The notes: a model not told the origin generated them from the letters alone. Shown: positions 16,930-26,487, counted from the first letter of the stretch. The stretch is 64,000 nt of DNA from UBA1205 sp045598105 (GCA_045598105.1 JAZLLK010000007.1:1-64000); one strand, 5' to 3'. Numbers and translations are program-made.

Positions 16930-18548
16930 TCTTTATTTACCCATTGCCCTTCCTGTTTAATAAGAGTTACCAGCTCTTGAGCAGCTTCGTATTGTGGAAT
17001 GTTACGCTTTATGGGTGTGTGCCCTTTGTATAGGGTAACCATATTGTTGCCCGAGCCCACCACGCCGTAGTCGGCATCGGCCATTTCGCCCGGACCATTT
17101 ACTATGCAGCCCATAATACCTATTTTTAAGCCTTTCAGGTGGCCAGTAGCTTCTTTTACCTGTGCTGCCACCTGCTCTATTTGGTATTGGGTACGTCCGC
17201 ATGAGGGACAGGATATGAATTCGGCACGGCTATATCGCAGCCCGCAGGCTTGCAGTATGTGTAAGCATAAATTATATATCTGTTCGGCACTAAAATGCGG
17301 GTTCTCTATCCATACACCATCTATAATACCATCCATGCCTAAGGCGGCTATATCGGCTGTGGCATGTGCATAAAAGTGCTCCCATGATGATTCTTCATAG
17401 GTGTGCCTGTATAGTATCGGCTGTTCATTGTTTACCGCCAAAGCTCTAAGTGAGGTAATAAAATTTTGTCCGCATTCGGCCACTATAATATGCTCTACGG
17501 GCAGCTCCTGCGGATGCATGTCATAGCCTTCTATGCCTTCATAGGTACTTACTATTACAGGCCGCTCGCTTCCACCTATTTTGCCACAGGCTAAGGTAGC
17601 ACGCTTACTATATACGTATGGATTGTAGCATATATTGTGCTCTTCTGTGCTTTCGGTAGCGGGCGTGTGCCTGTTTATGTGTGCCAATATGCGGGCAAAT
17701 GTCAACTCGTTTTCAGGTTTTTCGGTGAGGGATACTCTTATGGTATCACCTATGCCGTCATGCAGCAGGCTGGCTATGCCGGCTGCCGATTTAATGCGGC
17801 CGTATTCACCGTTACCGGCTTCGGTTACGCCTAAATGCAATGGGTAATTCCACCCTTTTTCATTAAGCATACTCACCAAATATCGTACCGATTCCACCAT
17901 GATGCGGGTGTCGCTGGCTTTCATGGATAATACCAGATTGTTGAACCCGAAATCATGACAGATATTTACAAATTCCATGGCTGATACCGCCATGCCCAGC
18001 GGAGAATTGCCATATCGGCTTACTATACGGTCACATAGTGAACCGTGATTGGTGCCTATGCGTATGGCTGTGCCATATTCCTGACATATTTTTAGCAATG
18101 GTATAAGCCTGTCAGCTATACGCTCTATTTCCAAAGCGTACTCTTCATTGGTGTAGGTAAGCTGCTTAAATAAGCGCTTGTCTACATAATTGCCGGGGTT
18201 AATGCGTACTTTTTCCACTATGTGTGCCGCCACTTCGGCGACCTTGGGGTTAAAATGCACATCTGCAATAAGGGGTACATGATACCCTGCCTGCCGTAAT
18301 CCCGCTTGTATGTTCTTCAAATTCTCCGCCTCAGATATGCCCGGAGCCGTAATGCGTACCAATTCACACCCCTCGTTAATCATACGTATGCTTTGCTCCA
18401 CGCAAGCTCGTGTGTCCATGGTGTTTACATTGGTCATGGATTGTACGCGTATGGGATTGTTACCGCCTATGCCTACATTTCCCACCTTCACTTCCAGTGT
18501 GTTACGCCTGCGGTAGGAAAACATGTGTTGTGTATATTCCAATTGCAT
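16926..18548 (-). CDS. ispG: 4-hydroxy-3-methylbut-2-en-1-yl diphosphate synthase IspG (long form)
   Basis: MEP-pathway enzyme that converts methylerythritol cyclodiphosphate to HMBPP with a 4Fe-4S cluster. The 540-residue length, against about 370 in E. coli, reflects the large insertion between the TIM barrel and the Fe-S domain that is known in Bacteroidota, Chlamydiae and plants. The N-terminal VKVGNVGIGGNNPIRVQSMT and the C-terminal cluster motifs FISCPSCGRTQ and GIMGCIVNGPGEM are intact. The start at 18548 is used because the longer frame begins inside the promoter box at 18570-18577. It converges on the Wzi-like gene (4-nt overlap). It makes the precursors for UppS. Confidence 0.95.
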   Translation of the reverse strand: MQLEYTQHMFSYRRRNTLEVKVGNVGIGGNNPIRVQSMTNVNTMDTRACVEQSIRMINEGCELVRITAPGISEAENLKNIQAGLRQAGYHVPLIADVHFNPKVAEVAAHIVEKVRINPGNYVDKRLFKQLTYTNEEYALEIERIADRLIPLLKICQEYGTAIRIGTNHGSLCDRIVSRYGNSPLGMAVSAMEFVNICHDFGFNNLVLSMKASDTRIMVESVRYLVSMLNEKGWNYPLHLGVTEAGNGEYGRIKSAAGIASLLHDGIGDTIRVSLTEKPENELTFARILAHINRHTPATESTEEHNICYNPYVYSKRATLACGKIGGSERPVIVSTYEGIEGYDMHPQELPVEHIIVAECGQNFITSLRALAVNNEQPILYRHTYEESSWEHFYAHATADIAALGMDGIIDGVWIENPHFSAEQIYNLCLHILQACGLRYSRAEFISCPSCGRTQYQIEQVAAQVKEATGHLKGLKIGIMGCIVNGPGEMADADYGVVGSGNNMVTLYKGHTPIKRNIPQYEAAQELVTLIKQEGQWVNKD

Positions 18549-18569
18549 GATGTGATGATATATTTTTTG

Positions 18570-18577
18570 CAAAGGTA
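18570..18577 (-). promoter_or_regulatory. -7 promoter box TACCTTTG of ispG
   Basis: Perfect box on the minus strand within the context A6-TGA-TACCTTTGC; the ispG ATG is 21 nt downstream. Confidence 0.65.
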
Positions 18578-18738
18578 TCATTTTTTCATGATATACGTGT
18601 ATAATAGCCTTGTGCTATACGCTAACATAAAGAATATAAAATACAGGGCAGGTTATTCACATACTTATTAACAAAAAAGAATGAAAAATATTTTTGGCAT
18701 TATAAGCATTTTTAACAAAGAAAAAACAAAATAAGTGG

Positions 18739-18746
18739 TAACTTTG
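18739..18746 (+). promoter_or_regulatory. -7 promoter box TAACTTTG upstream of lysS
   Basis: Perfect TAnnTTTG, preceded by TGG, giving a leader of about 195 nt to lysS. A second, weaker box (CACTTTTG) lies near 18850. The leader 18750-18944 holds a T9 run but no hairpin or T-box signature that I can recognise; the remainder of 18549-18944 holds nothing else. Confidence 0.5.
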
Positions 18747-18944
18747 CACCAAAAGATAATGATACTATTGCATAATGTTAAGTGCTTGTATAAAAGAGTG
18801 TTAGATATATGTTCGTCTTTTTTTTATTACAATAGGGCAGTAGTATATATTCACTTTTGCATGTACACATGTAAATAAAGCATATATCAGCCGAGGGAAG
18901 CCGAAAACAATAAGAGTAGGCACAATAAGAGGAAAAGAAATAAT

Positions 18945-20660
18945 ATGGAATTAAGTGAACAGGAAGTTATTAGAAGGGAAAAACTAAAAGATTTTGAAAA
19001 ATTGGGCATTAACGCATACCCCGCAGCCGAGTATCCGGTAAATGCTACCGCAAAAGAAATATTAGAGCAATACCCGCAGGATAATACTTTATTTCAGCAG
19101 GTGTGTGTGGCCGGGCGTATTATGAGCCAAAGGATTATGGGTGCAGCCTCGTTTTATGAATTGCAGGATGCTACAGGAAGAATACAGGTATATGCCCGTA
19201 GGGATGATTTGTGCCCCGGCGAAGATAAAACCTTATATAACAATGTGTATAAAAAGTTGGATTTAGGTGATATTATAGGCGTAAAGGGGTTTGTATTTGT
19301 TACCCAAATGGGTGAAATAACTATACATGTACAGGAATATACCCTGTTGTCAAAGTCTCTACGCCCGCTACCGGTGGTAAAACAGGCCGATGGTAAAACA
19401 TTTGACGCCTTTACCGACCCTGAACAACGCTATCGTATGCGATATTTGGATTTAATAGTTAACCCGCAGGTAAAAGATATATTTGTACGTCGTACCAAAA
19501 TTATTAATACCATACGTGAATATTATAATTCTAAAGGTTATTTGGAAGTGGAAACACCTGTGTTACAGTCTATACCTGGCGGAGCCGCAGCACGGCCTTT
19601 TGTTACTCATCATAATGCATTGGATATTCCCCTGTATTTACGTATAGCTAATGAATTGTATTTAAAAAGGTTGATAGTGGGCGGATTTGACGGTGTGTAC
19701 GAATTTAGCCGTAACTTCCGTAATGAGGGCATGGACCGTACCCATAATCCCGAATTTACCTGCATGGAAGTGTATGTGGCCTATAAGGATTATAACTGGA
19801 TGATGAATTCCATAGAAGAACTGCTTGAAAAAATAGCCGTTACCCTATATGGAACCACGCAGGTACAGGTGGGTGATCATGTGATAGACTTTAAGCGTCC
19901 CTTCAAGCGTATTACCATGATAGACGCCATAAAAGAGCACACCGGTATAGATATTACCGGTATGGATGAAGCCGAGCTGAAGCAAACAGCTCAAAAGCTG
20001 GGCGTAGAAGTAAATGATACCATGGGCGTGGGTAAACTCATAGATGAAATTTTTGGCGAACAATGTGAAAAGAAATACATACAGCCTACCTTTATTACCG
20101 ATTACCCCATAGAAATGTCTCCTTTGTGCAAGCGTCATCGTAATAATGCACAACTCACCGAGCGTTTTGAACTCATGGTGAACGGTAAGGAATTGGCCAA
20201 TGCCTATTCGGAGCTGAATGATCCTATAGACCAACGCTATCGTTTTGAAGAGCAACTTCGCCTAAGCGAAAAAGGGGATGACGAAGCCATGTATATTGAT
20301 CAGGACTTCCTTCGTGCCATGGAATATGGTATGCCTCCTACCTCAGGCTTGGGTATAGGAATAGACCGCCTGGTAATGATAATGACCAACCAGCCTTCTA
20401 TACAGGATGTGTTGTTCTTCCCGCAAATGCGTCCCGAAAAACAGCCCGAAATGGCTACCGATGCCGAATTTGCCAAAGAAGGTGTGCCCGAAGTATGGAT
20501 ACCCGTGCTGCGTAAGGCCGGCATACACACCATAGAAGATTTAAGAGACGCCACCGATACCAAATTGTTTAATACCCTGAACGGACTCAGAAAGAAAAAT
20601 AAAATGGAAATACCTGCCCTGCAACTGGATGAGGTGAAAGCGTGGATACAGAAAAAATAA
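18945..20660 (+). CDS. lysS: Lysyl-tRNA synthetase (class II)
   Basis: Charges tRNA-Lys with lysine in the cytoplasm. The 571 residues comprise an N-terminal OB-fold anticodon-binding domain (about residues 40-170) and a class II catalytic core. Motif 2 is seen in FRNEGMDRTHNPEFT and motif 3 in GLGIGIDRLVMI. About 65 extra C-terminal residues after motif 3 form a helix-hairpin-helix-like segment (GIHTIEDLRDATDTKLF), a tail seen in Bacteroidales LysS and absent from E. coli. It heads the operon lysS-dnaB-pgk and is 9 nt from dnaB. A purine-rich AAGAGGAAAAG sequence precedes the start. Confidence 0.96.
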   Translation: MELSEQEVIRREKLKDFEKLGINAYPAAEYPVNATAKEILEQYPQDNTLFQQVCVAGRIMSQRIMGAASFYELQDATGRIQVYARRDDLCPGEDKTLYNNVYKKLDLGDIIGVKGFVFVTQMGEITIHVQEYTLLSKSLRPLPVVKQADGKTFDAFTDPEQRYRMRYLDLIVNPQVKDIFVRRTKIINTIREYYNSKGYLEVETPVLQSIPGGAAARPFVTHHNALDIPLYLRIANELYLKRLIVGGFDGVYEFSRNFRNEGMDRTHNPEFTCMEVYVAYKDYNWMMNSIEELLEKIAVTLYGTTQVQVGDHVIDFKRPFKRITMIDAIKEHTGIDITGMDEAELKQTAQKLGVEVNDTMGVGKLIDEIFGEQCEKKYIQPTFITDYPIEMSPLCKRHRNNAQLTERFELMVNGKELANAYSELNDPIDQRYRFEEQLRLSEKGDDEAMYIDQDFLRAMEYGMPPTSGLGIGIDRLVMIMTNQPSIQDVLFFPQMRPEKQPEMATDAEFAKEGVPEVWIPVLRKAGIHTIEDLRDATDTKLFNTLNGLRKKNKMEIPALQLDEVKAWIQKK

Positions 20661-20669
20661 TTATATACT

Positions 20670-22184
20670 ATGGAAGAAACTTCAAAAGGAAAATATACCC
20701 GACGTAAAACTGCTGAAACATTGGATGAGGTGGATTTGCACGGCCGAGTGCAGCCGCAGGCCCGTGAATTTGAGGCCGCCCTGCTGGGTGCCATGATGCT
20801 GGAGCAAAATGCTGCCGGTATGGTAATAGATAAGGTACAACCCGATATGTTCTATTTAAAGGAACATAAAATAATATATGAGGCCATGATGGAGGTGTAT
20901 AGGCAAAACCATCCCGTGGATATATTATCAGTTACGGCACAGTTACGTAAAGCCAAGCAGCTGAATGATATAGGTGGCTCTTATTATTTGGCCACCCTTA
21001 CCAATAACGTGTCCTCTTCGGCCAATGTAGAGTACTATGCTACCATTATTAACGAAAAATATATACTTCGTCAGCTTATTACCAATTCTACCGGAGTAAT
21101 AGCCAAAGCCTATGAAGACAGTCAGGATGCTTTTACCCTGCTGGATGAAGCCGAAGCAGGCCTGTTCGCTATATCGGAGAACAGCGTGCATAAAAGCGGG
21201 CAAACCATAGGTGAACTGGCTTTTAAATTCGGTAAAGATTTGGAGCAGCTTCGCACACAGGATGTGGAACTGCGAGGCGTGCCTTCCGGCTATACCGAAT
21301 TAGATCATATTACCGGCGGCTGGCAAAAAGGTAACCTCATTATTTTAGCTGCCCGCCCCGGCGTGGGTAAAACAGCCTTCGTACTGTCTATGGCCCGTAA
21401 TATGGTGGTGGATAGTCACCGCCCGGTAGCCGTGTTCTCATTGGAAATGTCCGCCGATGAACTGGTGATGCGTTTGGTATCGGGTGAAAGTAAAATAAGC
21501 CAGGAAAAAATTAAAAAAGCCCGCCTGGATGATATGGAAATGGCTCAGGTACAGGCTGCCTTGGGTACACTGTCAGAAGCTCCGCTTATAATAGACGATA
21601 CCGCCGGCCTGAATATATTTGAACTGCGAGCCAAATGCCGACGCATGAAACAGCAATATAACATAGAATGCGTTATTATAGACTATTTGCAGCTTATGAC
21701 CGCCTCTACCAAGGAAGGCCGTACCAATAGAGAGCAGGAAGTGGCTACCATATCCCGTTCACTTAAAGCCCTGGCCAAAGAACTGGAAATACCCGTAATT
21801 GCTCTGTCACAGCTGAGCCGTAATGTGGAAAACCGTAACGCCGGTGATAAAACACCTCAACTTTCCGACTTGCGTGAATCAGGTGCCATAGAGCAGGATG
21901 CCGATATAGTTATGTTTATATACCGTCCTGAAGTGCACAAAATAGCTACCTTCCCCGACGGAACACCTTCCAGCGGCCTGGCCCAACTGGTGGTAGCCAA
22001 AAACCGTCACGGCGCACAAGAAAACGTATATTTACGTTTCATTAAGGAGCAGGTACGGTTTGCCAATAGGGAACAGGTATCAGTAGGTGATGCCATTAAC
22101 GGCGGCGGACAAACACTTACCATACCCTCCAAAGGTAATTATGACAACGTAAATAATGAGGCGGGTGGCAGCATTCCTTTTTAA
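20670..22184 (+). CDS. dnaB: Replicative DNA helicase DnaB
   Basis: Hexameric 5'-3' helicase that unwinds DNA at the replication fork. The 504-residue protein has the N-terminal DnaB domain (about residues 25-130, EAALLGAMMLEQNA) and a RecA-like C-terminal ATPase with Walker A ARPGVGKT, Walker B VIIDYLQLM and the DLRESGAIEQDADIV motif. No intein is present. The C-terminus is Gly/Asn-rich and disordered. The gene sits between lysS and pgk in one transcript, an arrangement with no obvious functional link. Confidence 0.96.
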   Translation: MEETSKGKYTRRKTAETLDEVDLHGRVQPQAREFEAALLGAMMLEQNAAGMVIDKVQPDMFYLKEHKIIYEAMMEVYRQNHPVDILSVTAQLRKAKQLNDIGGSYYLATLTNNVSSSANVEYYATIINEKYILRQLITNSTGVIAKAYEDSQDAFTLLDEAEAGLFAISENSVHKSGQTIGELAFKFGKDLEQLRTQDVELRGVPSGYTELDHITGGWQKGNLIILAARPGVGKTAFVLSMARNMVVDSHRPVAVFSLEMSADELVMRLVSGESKISQEKIKKARLDDMEMAQVQAALGTLSEAPLIIDDTAGLNIFELRAKCRRMKQQYNIECVIIDYLQLMTASTKEGRTNREQEVATISRSLKALAKELEIPVIALSQLSRNVENRNAGDKTPQLSDLRESGAIEQDADIVMFIYRPEVHKIATFPDGTPSSGLAQLVVAKNRHGAQENVYLRFIKEQVRFANREQVSVGDAINGGGQTLTIPSKGNYDNVNNEAGGSIPF

Positions 22185-22224
22185 TTGAAAATAAATAAAA
22201 CAGAAACAAAAATATAAGTAAGTT

Positions 22225-23421
22225 ATGGCAAAACAGAAACTGAAAGAGTATAATTTTAACGGCAAAAAAGCCCTGGTGAGAGTGGACTATAATGTCCCGT
22301 TAAATGAAGCATTTGAAATACAGGATACCAAGCGTATAGATGCTTCTATGCCTACATTGAAAAAAATATTGGGTGACGGCGGTAGCGTGATACTGCTGAC
22401 ACATTTGGGCAGACCCAAAAACAGGGAAGCACAGTTTTCACTTAAACACTTAATGCCTTATTTGCAGCAGGTACTGCAAGGTGCAAATGTATTGTTTGCT
22501 CCCGAATGTATAGGCGAACAAACCCAAAAAATGGCCGCTGCCCTGCGTCCCGGTGAAGTGTTGCTGCTGGAAAACGTACGCTATTTTAAAGAAGAAGAAG
22601 CCGGTGATGAAACATTTGCCCGTGCCTTGGCCTCCTATGGCGATGTGTATGTAAACGAAGCCTTCTCCACCGCTCATCGTAAACACGCTTCTACAGCCGT
22701 AATAGCACAGTTCTTCCCCCATGACAAAATGTACGGCTTACAAATGGAAAAAGAAATAGAAAGCCTTACTAAGGTAATGCAAAGCCCTCAACGTCCCGTT
22801 ACCGCTATTATAGGCGGATCCAAAATATCCAGCAAAATAAATGTTATTACCAATTTAATGACCAAGGTGGATAACCTTATTATAGGTGGCGGTATGGACT
22901 TTACCTTCCAAAAAGCCATGGGCGCTCACATAGGTAAATCACTGTGTGAAGATGATATGATACCCGTAGCTAAAGCAATAATGGACAAGGCCAAAGAACT
23001 GGGTGTGAACCTGTACTGCACCATAGACAGAATAGCAGCCGATAAGTTTAGCAACGACGCCATGCGTGCCATATACGATGTGAAAAATATACCCGATGAT
23101 ATGGAAGGTATGGACCTGGGACCCCAAACCTGCATTAAATACCGTGAAGTAATTATGAATTCCGCTACCATACTGTGGAACGGTCCTATGGGCGTATTCG
23201 AAATGGATAACTTTAGTATAGGTACCTTCATGGTAGCCGACGCCGTAGCCAAAGCTACCGAAAAAGGCGCCTTCACCCTTGTGGGCGGCGGTGACTCCGT
23301 GTCGGCAGTGAATAAATTCCATCTTACCGATAAGTATAGCTATATTTCCACCGCAGGCGGCGCTATGCTCGAATATTGCGAGGGTAAAATATTGCCCGGT
23401 ATAGCTGCCATGGAAGCTTAA
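22225..23421 (+). CDS. pgk: Phosphoglycerate kinase
   Basis: Glycolytic enzyme that transfers the phosphate of 1,3-bisphosphoglycerate to ADP. The 398 residues show the N-terminal signature RVDYNVPLNE, the ILLTHLGRP substrate loop (here VILLTHLGRP), the hinge and nucleotide-binding GGSKISSKI, and the C-terminal LVGGGDSVSAV with AGGAMLEYCEGK. Length is normal. It is the last gene of the lysS transcript, 40 nt after dnaB, and is followed by a strong terminator with an exceptional T-tract. Confidence 0.97.
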   Translation: MAKQKLKEYNFNGKKALVRVDYNVPLNEAFEIQDTKRIDASMPTLKKILGDGGSVILLTHLGRPKNREAQFSLKHLMPYLQQVLQGANVLFAPECIGEQTQKMAAALRPGEVLLLENVRYFKEEEAGDETFARALASYGDVYVNEAFSTAHRKHASTAVIAQFFPHDKMYGLQMEKEIESLTKVMQSPQRPVTAIIGGSKISSKINVITNLMTKVDNLIIGGGMDFTFQKAMGAHIGKSLCEDDMIPVAKAIMDKAKELGVNLYCTIDRIAADKFSNDAMRAIYDVKNIPDDMEGMDLGPQTCIKYREVIMNSATILWNGPMGVFEMDNFSIGTFMVADAVAKATEKGAFTLVGGGDSVSAVNKFHLTDKYSYISTAGGAMLEYCEGKILPGIAAMEA

Positions 23422-23450
23422 AAAAATAGCAGAATAAACGTAAAACTACC

Positions 23451-23556
<106 letters not shown>

Positions 23557-23588
23557 GTGCATGCTATACAGCGTCTCTATTACATATT

Positions 23589-23710
23589 GCACACTATGTG
23601 CGATTATAACAAAGTATGCGTGCATAGTATATTGTTATAAAAAACATGTGCGTTTATATAATTATCGATTTTATTACATGAAATAATGTAATAATTATTG
23701 TGTAATAATT
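23589..23710. repeat. Cluster of three short dyads upstream of a small ORF
   Basis: GCACA-CTA-TGTGC (23589-23601), a 9-bp hairpin with a 6-nt loop (23671-23694) and a 7-bp hairpin with a 4-nt loop (23693-23710) follow each other in AT-rich DNA. The last two overlap by two bases, so they could be alternative structures. Confidence 0.5.
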
Positions 23711-23730
23711 GTTTAAATATATACTTTTAG

Positions 23731-23892
23731 ATGCTGCAACATTGGATAGAAGTATGTTTGTCGTTTGGAAACGTTTTTCATTGGGACAAAAAAGACGTAA
23801 AACTTGAACATTATCCACGTCCTGAGGCCCTGAGATTGCCCGTTGCAACAAATAAGTCAAGCCCGCGACATACGGTGCAGACATTTACTTGA
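23731..23892 (+). CDS. Small ORF of 53 codons, unrecognised, doubtful
   Basis: An ATG-started frame of 53 residues within an island that is visibly richer in G and C than its flanks. The translation begins MLQHWIEVCLSFGNVFHWD and continues with a mixed, globular-looking composition (PRPEALRLPVATNKS). No promoter match to TAnnTTTG precedes it (TACTTTTA, one base off, ends just before the ATG). A longer 76-codon frame overlaps on the opposite strand, so the openness of both strands may be compositional. The 11-bp inverted repeat at 23851-23898 lies in its 3' end. It could be a small protein, part of a structured RNA or debris of a mobile element; I cannot decide. Confidence 0.25.
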   Translation: MLQHWIEVCLSFGNVFHWDKKDVKLEHYPRPEALRLPVATNKSSPRHTVQTFT

Positions 23893-23898
23893 CTTATT
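23851..23898. repeat. 11-bp perfect inverted repeat, 26-nt spacer
   Basis: AATAAGTCAAG (23851-23861) and CTTGACTTATT (23888-23898) are exact reverse complements separated by 26 GC-richer bases. No T-run follows. The geometry would suit a recombinase or regulator binding site or an RNA hairpin. Confidence 0.7.
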
Positions 23899-24016
23899 CG
23901 AGTTGATTCTGTTTACTAAAATTTCTCAGGTTTCAGAACAGCTACCGAATAAATAAGCAAACGCTTGTTAATTAATGTGCCGTTTTAAAATTCTATTTCT
24001 ATTTTTATCTTGTCCT

Positions 24017-24079
24017 TTACTTATGCAAAAAAAAAGTTACATTCATTTTCATTCGTATTATGTTGTCTTCTTTTGCCAT
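24017..24079 (-). CDS. Tiny ORF (20 residues) behind an orphan promoter, possibly vestigial
   Basis: A perfect promoter box at 24133-24140 points leftward away from the upstream gene's 3' end and the first ATG it meets after about 50 nt opens this frame: MAKEDNIIRMKMNVTFFLHK, then TAA. The MNVTFFL part resembles the opening strand of many Bacteroidota tyrosine recombinases, and a T9 run inside it invites frameshifting, so it could be the stub of a decayed integrase. This is inference from a very short match. It could equally be a real microprotein or the start of a non-coding transcript. Confidence 0.2.
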   Translation of the reverse strand: MAKEDNIIRMKMNVTFFLHK

Positions 24080-24132
24080 ATTTAAGTAAAAAATGTCTTT
24101 TTTTTGTTTAGGGTATACATTATAATAATATG

Positions 24133-24140
24133 CAAAGGTA
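24133..24140 (-). promoter_or_regulatory. Orphan -7 promoter box TACCTTTG
   Basis: Perfect box with the full A8-TGC extension on the minus strand, located between the stop of the membrane-protein gene (24184) and the intergenic island. No annotated-size gene lies downstream before pgk, so it implies an unlisted transcript. Confidence 0.55.
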
Positions 24141-24183
24141 GCATTTTTTTTGTATTGGCACCCGCAGGTAAGTGTAAAAAAAA

Positions 24184-25458
24184 TTATTCCACTACCGTTT
24201 TTGGCCGGCATAGCGGCAGGCATAGCACGTATGTCCACAAGGGCAGCAGTACCGAGCGATATCGGCATATAGCGCCGGCATTTGGGGTGGTGAGCCCTAT
24301 AATAATATAGATAATAAGGCAGTACCATATAAGCAGCCATTGCTTGGCAGAGTAGGAGTAGTGGTGGAATACTGTTATGGAAAGCGATATAAACAGCAGT
24401 AAGGCCATAAATATATTTTCCATGAATATGCCTATGTGCAAGGCAGTGTGTTGGCTACAGGGTATCATAAGGGTATTGTATAATGCTTGCGGTGCATAGT
24501 ATATTACGCTACAGGTGCTGTTTTTTACCTGTGGAGCGGGCATATTCAGTCCTTGCCCTATAACGGTTTCCATGTTGATAAACTGCTCATTTTTATTGGC
24601 TATATGGCTTACTATGTCTATGCCTGAATTCGGCATAAGGCTGTGTGCAAATGCCATGAGCAGTACGCCCAAAACTATGCTGCCTGCGTACTTATAGGCG
24701 GTATGTTGCGGCCGCAGGCTGCACCATATATACACAAGGCTACAGGCCAGCAATATTATACTCATATACAGGCGGCATACTGTCATACCTGCGGCCGCAA
24801 CAATTACCCATATTATGCTACGCAATGAGCAGTGTTGCAGGCTTTGCTGCAAATAGTACAGGTATATGCTCATGCAGAAGAAAAACAATGGCTCCTTGAG
24901 TACGCCGGAAGTCCAAAACAGGAAGGATGGAATAAAAAAGCAGGCCAGTACACAGGCTTTTTCCTCCTTTATATTGGCAGGGTTAAAAAAACGGAGCAGA
25001 AAGTAGCCCCCCCACATGGTGAGCATTACCATCATGAGCAAGTGTACCCCGTAGCTGTGCCCGCTTATGCTGTGTAGCAGGGCGTGTACTCTTATTACGG
25101 TACGGTTCTCATTTATTACATTCTGCTCATAGGCCTTTACCCACGATTGGTTCAGGCTTAATCCTATGGCTGTGGCGGTACTGTCACGGCAGCCTGCCAT
25201 AATGCGGCAAAAGTTCTGCGGACGGGTAAAAGCCATGTTATATAGCTGTTCGCCTGAGTGAAAGGTAGCCTCAGAATCCATGCCTTGAGGGTAATGATAG
25301 CGGTATACGCCGTAAAACCCTGCAGCAAATAATATGTGTGTGCATAAAAATACATATACATAGTATTTTGGCAGATATTTAAGTGAAAAAAACTTACTTT
25401 TGTATATTATGATTACAAAAATGATGCAATATGCAACCAAAAACACCCATGAAGTCAT
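24184..25458 (-). CDS. Polytopic membrane protein of unknown function (possible EpsG/polymerase-like)
   Basis: A 424-residue inner-membrane protein with about ten hydrophobic segments and a larger extracytoplasmic loop near residues 60-120. The motifs FWTSGVLKEPLFF and a C-terminal NAGAICRYRSVLLPL resemble polysaccharide polymerase or flippase-like proteins of Bacteroidota gene clusters (EpsG-like), but no signature is decisive. Its ATG overlaps the stop codon of the upstream lipoprotein gene by one base (TAATG), so the two are translationally coupled and probably act together. The 3' end is not followed by an obvious terminator. Confidence 0.7.
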   Translation of the reverse strand: MTSWVFLVAYCIIFVIIIYKSKFFSLKYLPKYYVYVFLCTHILFAAGFYGVYRYHYPQGMDSEATFHSGEQLYNMAFTRPQNFCRIMAGCRDSTATAIGLSLNQSWVKAYEQNVINENRTVIRVHALLHSISGHSYGVHLLMMVMLTMWGGYFLLRFFNPANIKEEKACVLACFFIPSFLFWTSGVLKEPLFFFCMSIYLYYLQQSLQHCSLRSIIWVIVAAAGMTVCRLYMSIILLACSLVYIWCSLRPQHTAYKYAGSIVLGVLLMAFAHSLMPNSGIDIVSHIANKNEQFINMETVIGQGLNMPAPQVKNSTCSVIYYAPQALYNTLMIPCSQHTALHIGIFMENIFMALLLFISLSITVFHHYSYSAKQWLLIWYCLIIYIIIGLTTPNAGAICRYRSVLLPLWTYVLCLPLCRPKTVVE

Positions 25459-26447
25459 TATTGCAGTTCGTTTTCAGGGTTATTATCGTCCCAACCCCAG
25501 TCGGCAGGTATTTCTTTATTCAGTTGAAGCATTACTTTGCGTAAGCAATTATGCGGGGTATCGTAAGGAATATAAAGTGGCGGTTCGTTTTTCACCAAAA
25601 GCACGTAGCCTATGTGGTATCGGTTTACCTGCTCACTTATATTTACCACGTCCACTTCTTCTCCGTTATAGTTGATTACCGATAGCCGGTCAAATGTATT
25701 GTAAACGTCTTGGAATATAATATTTACGGGTTCCAAATGTTCCTGCATGCTTATGGTGTTCCACAACCATGTGTCATCGGTATTTACCTGCATGTTAGCC
25801 GTATCGGCAAATAGTATTACGGCTTCATAGTCGGTGTCATAGTGGGGAAGCTCCACATAGCTGATGTTGCCGTTGGCTTCTATGGTGTATTTGTCCTGAG
25901 TGAGCTTGTGTCGGTTTTGGTTATTAGTAGCGGAGTCATTGCTGAGTGATTGCAGCTTTTCATATTCTTTGCTTACGGTTATGCTGTATATGTCGTCTAT
26001 GTGGCATTGCCAATATTCGCTTTCTATATATTGGGGCATTTCCCGTGCGGCATTGTAGGCTACGGGTATAGCCTGTATTATTTCTGAGGTATCGGTGGTA
26101 ATGGTAGCCAGTATTTTATATACAGGGTCACCGGCATTGGTAATTATCCATATATCAAAATCGGCAAAAGCTGCCAGTTTATATTCTGCCAACCATGTGT
26201 CAGGTATGTCAGTCCGCAGGGTAAAAGGGGTGCCTTTAAAGGTTTTGAGGCAGTGAATAATTTGGTTGACCATATTGGCCGGCAGTACGTTTGCGGTGTC
26301 AGCATTGTTTTCCTGACAGGTAATGTTACAAGGTACATTTTTTTCATTTAATACAAATACATGCGTATTATTATTTCTATGGCAGGCACTTAGGAAACAT
26401 AGCAGGCAGCATACGCTGCAAATAATGAAGTATTTATTGTGTTGCAT
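25458..26447 (-). CDS. Lipoprotein of unknown function
   Basis: A 329-residue protein with a lipoprotein signal peptide (hydrophobic core, LSAC lipobox at about residues 19-22) and no recognised domain. The mature part is acidic and mixed alpha/beta, with a long region after residue 60 rich in Thr, Asn and Asp. The lipidated N-terminus places it on the periplasmic face of the envelope. It is the first gene of a two-gene unit with the membrane protein (TAATG overlap) and has its own promoter box at 26480-26487. Possible roles include a partner or processivity factor of the membrane protein; this is inference from coupling only. Confidence 0.72.
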   Translation of the reverse strand: MQHNKYFIICSVCCLLCFLSACHRNNNTHVFVLNEKNVPCNITCQENNADTANVLPANMVNQIIHCLKTFKGTPFTLRTDIPDTWLAEYKLAAFADFDIWIITNAGDPVYKILATITTDTSEIIQAIPVAYNAAREMPQYIESEYWQCHIDDIYSITVSKEYEKLQSLSNDSATNNQNRHKLTQDKYTIEANGNISYVELPHYDTDYEAVILFADTANMQVNTDDTWLWNTISMQEHLEPVNIIFQDVYNTFDRLSVINYNGEEVDVVNISEQVNRYHIGYVLLVKNEPPLYIPYDTPHNCLRKVMLQLNKEIPADWGWDDNNPENELQ

Positions 26448-26479
26448 ATATATAAGCTTAATTGTTAATGCTACAAATG

Positions 26480-26487
26480 CAAAAATA
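26480..26487 (-). promoter_or_regulatory. -7 promoter box TATTTTTG of the lipoprotein gene
   Basis: Perfect TAnnTTTG on the minus strand, followed by the ATG 33 nt later; a T/A-rich tract precedes it. Confidence 0.5.

Noticed and set aside
18653..18661. TTATTCACA, matching a DnaA box
   Set aside because: It is a single copy without clustered boxes or a DNA-unwinding element, so there is no support for an origin.
23654..23884. 76-codon minus-strand frame with MSAPYVAGL, recalling the subtilase serine motif
   Set aside because: The resemblance is limited to one short stretch at the very N-terminus, an in-frame stop lies just upstream and the rest shows no protease feature.
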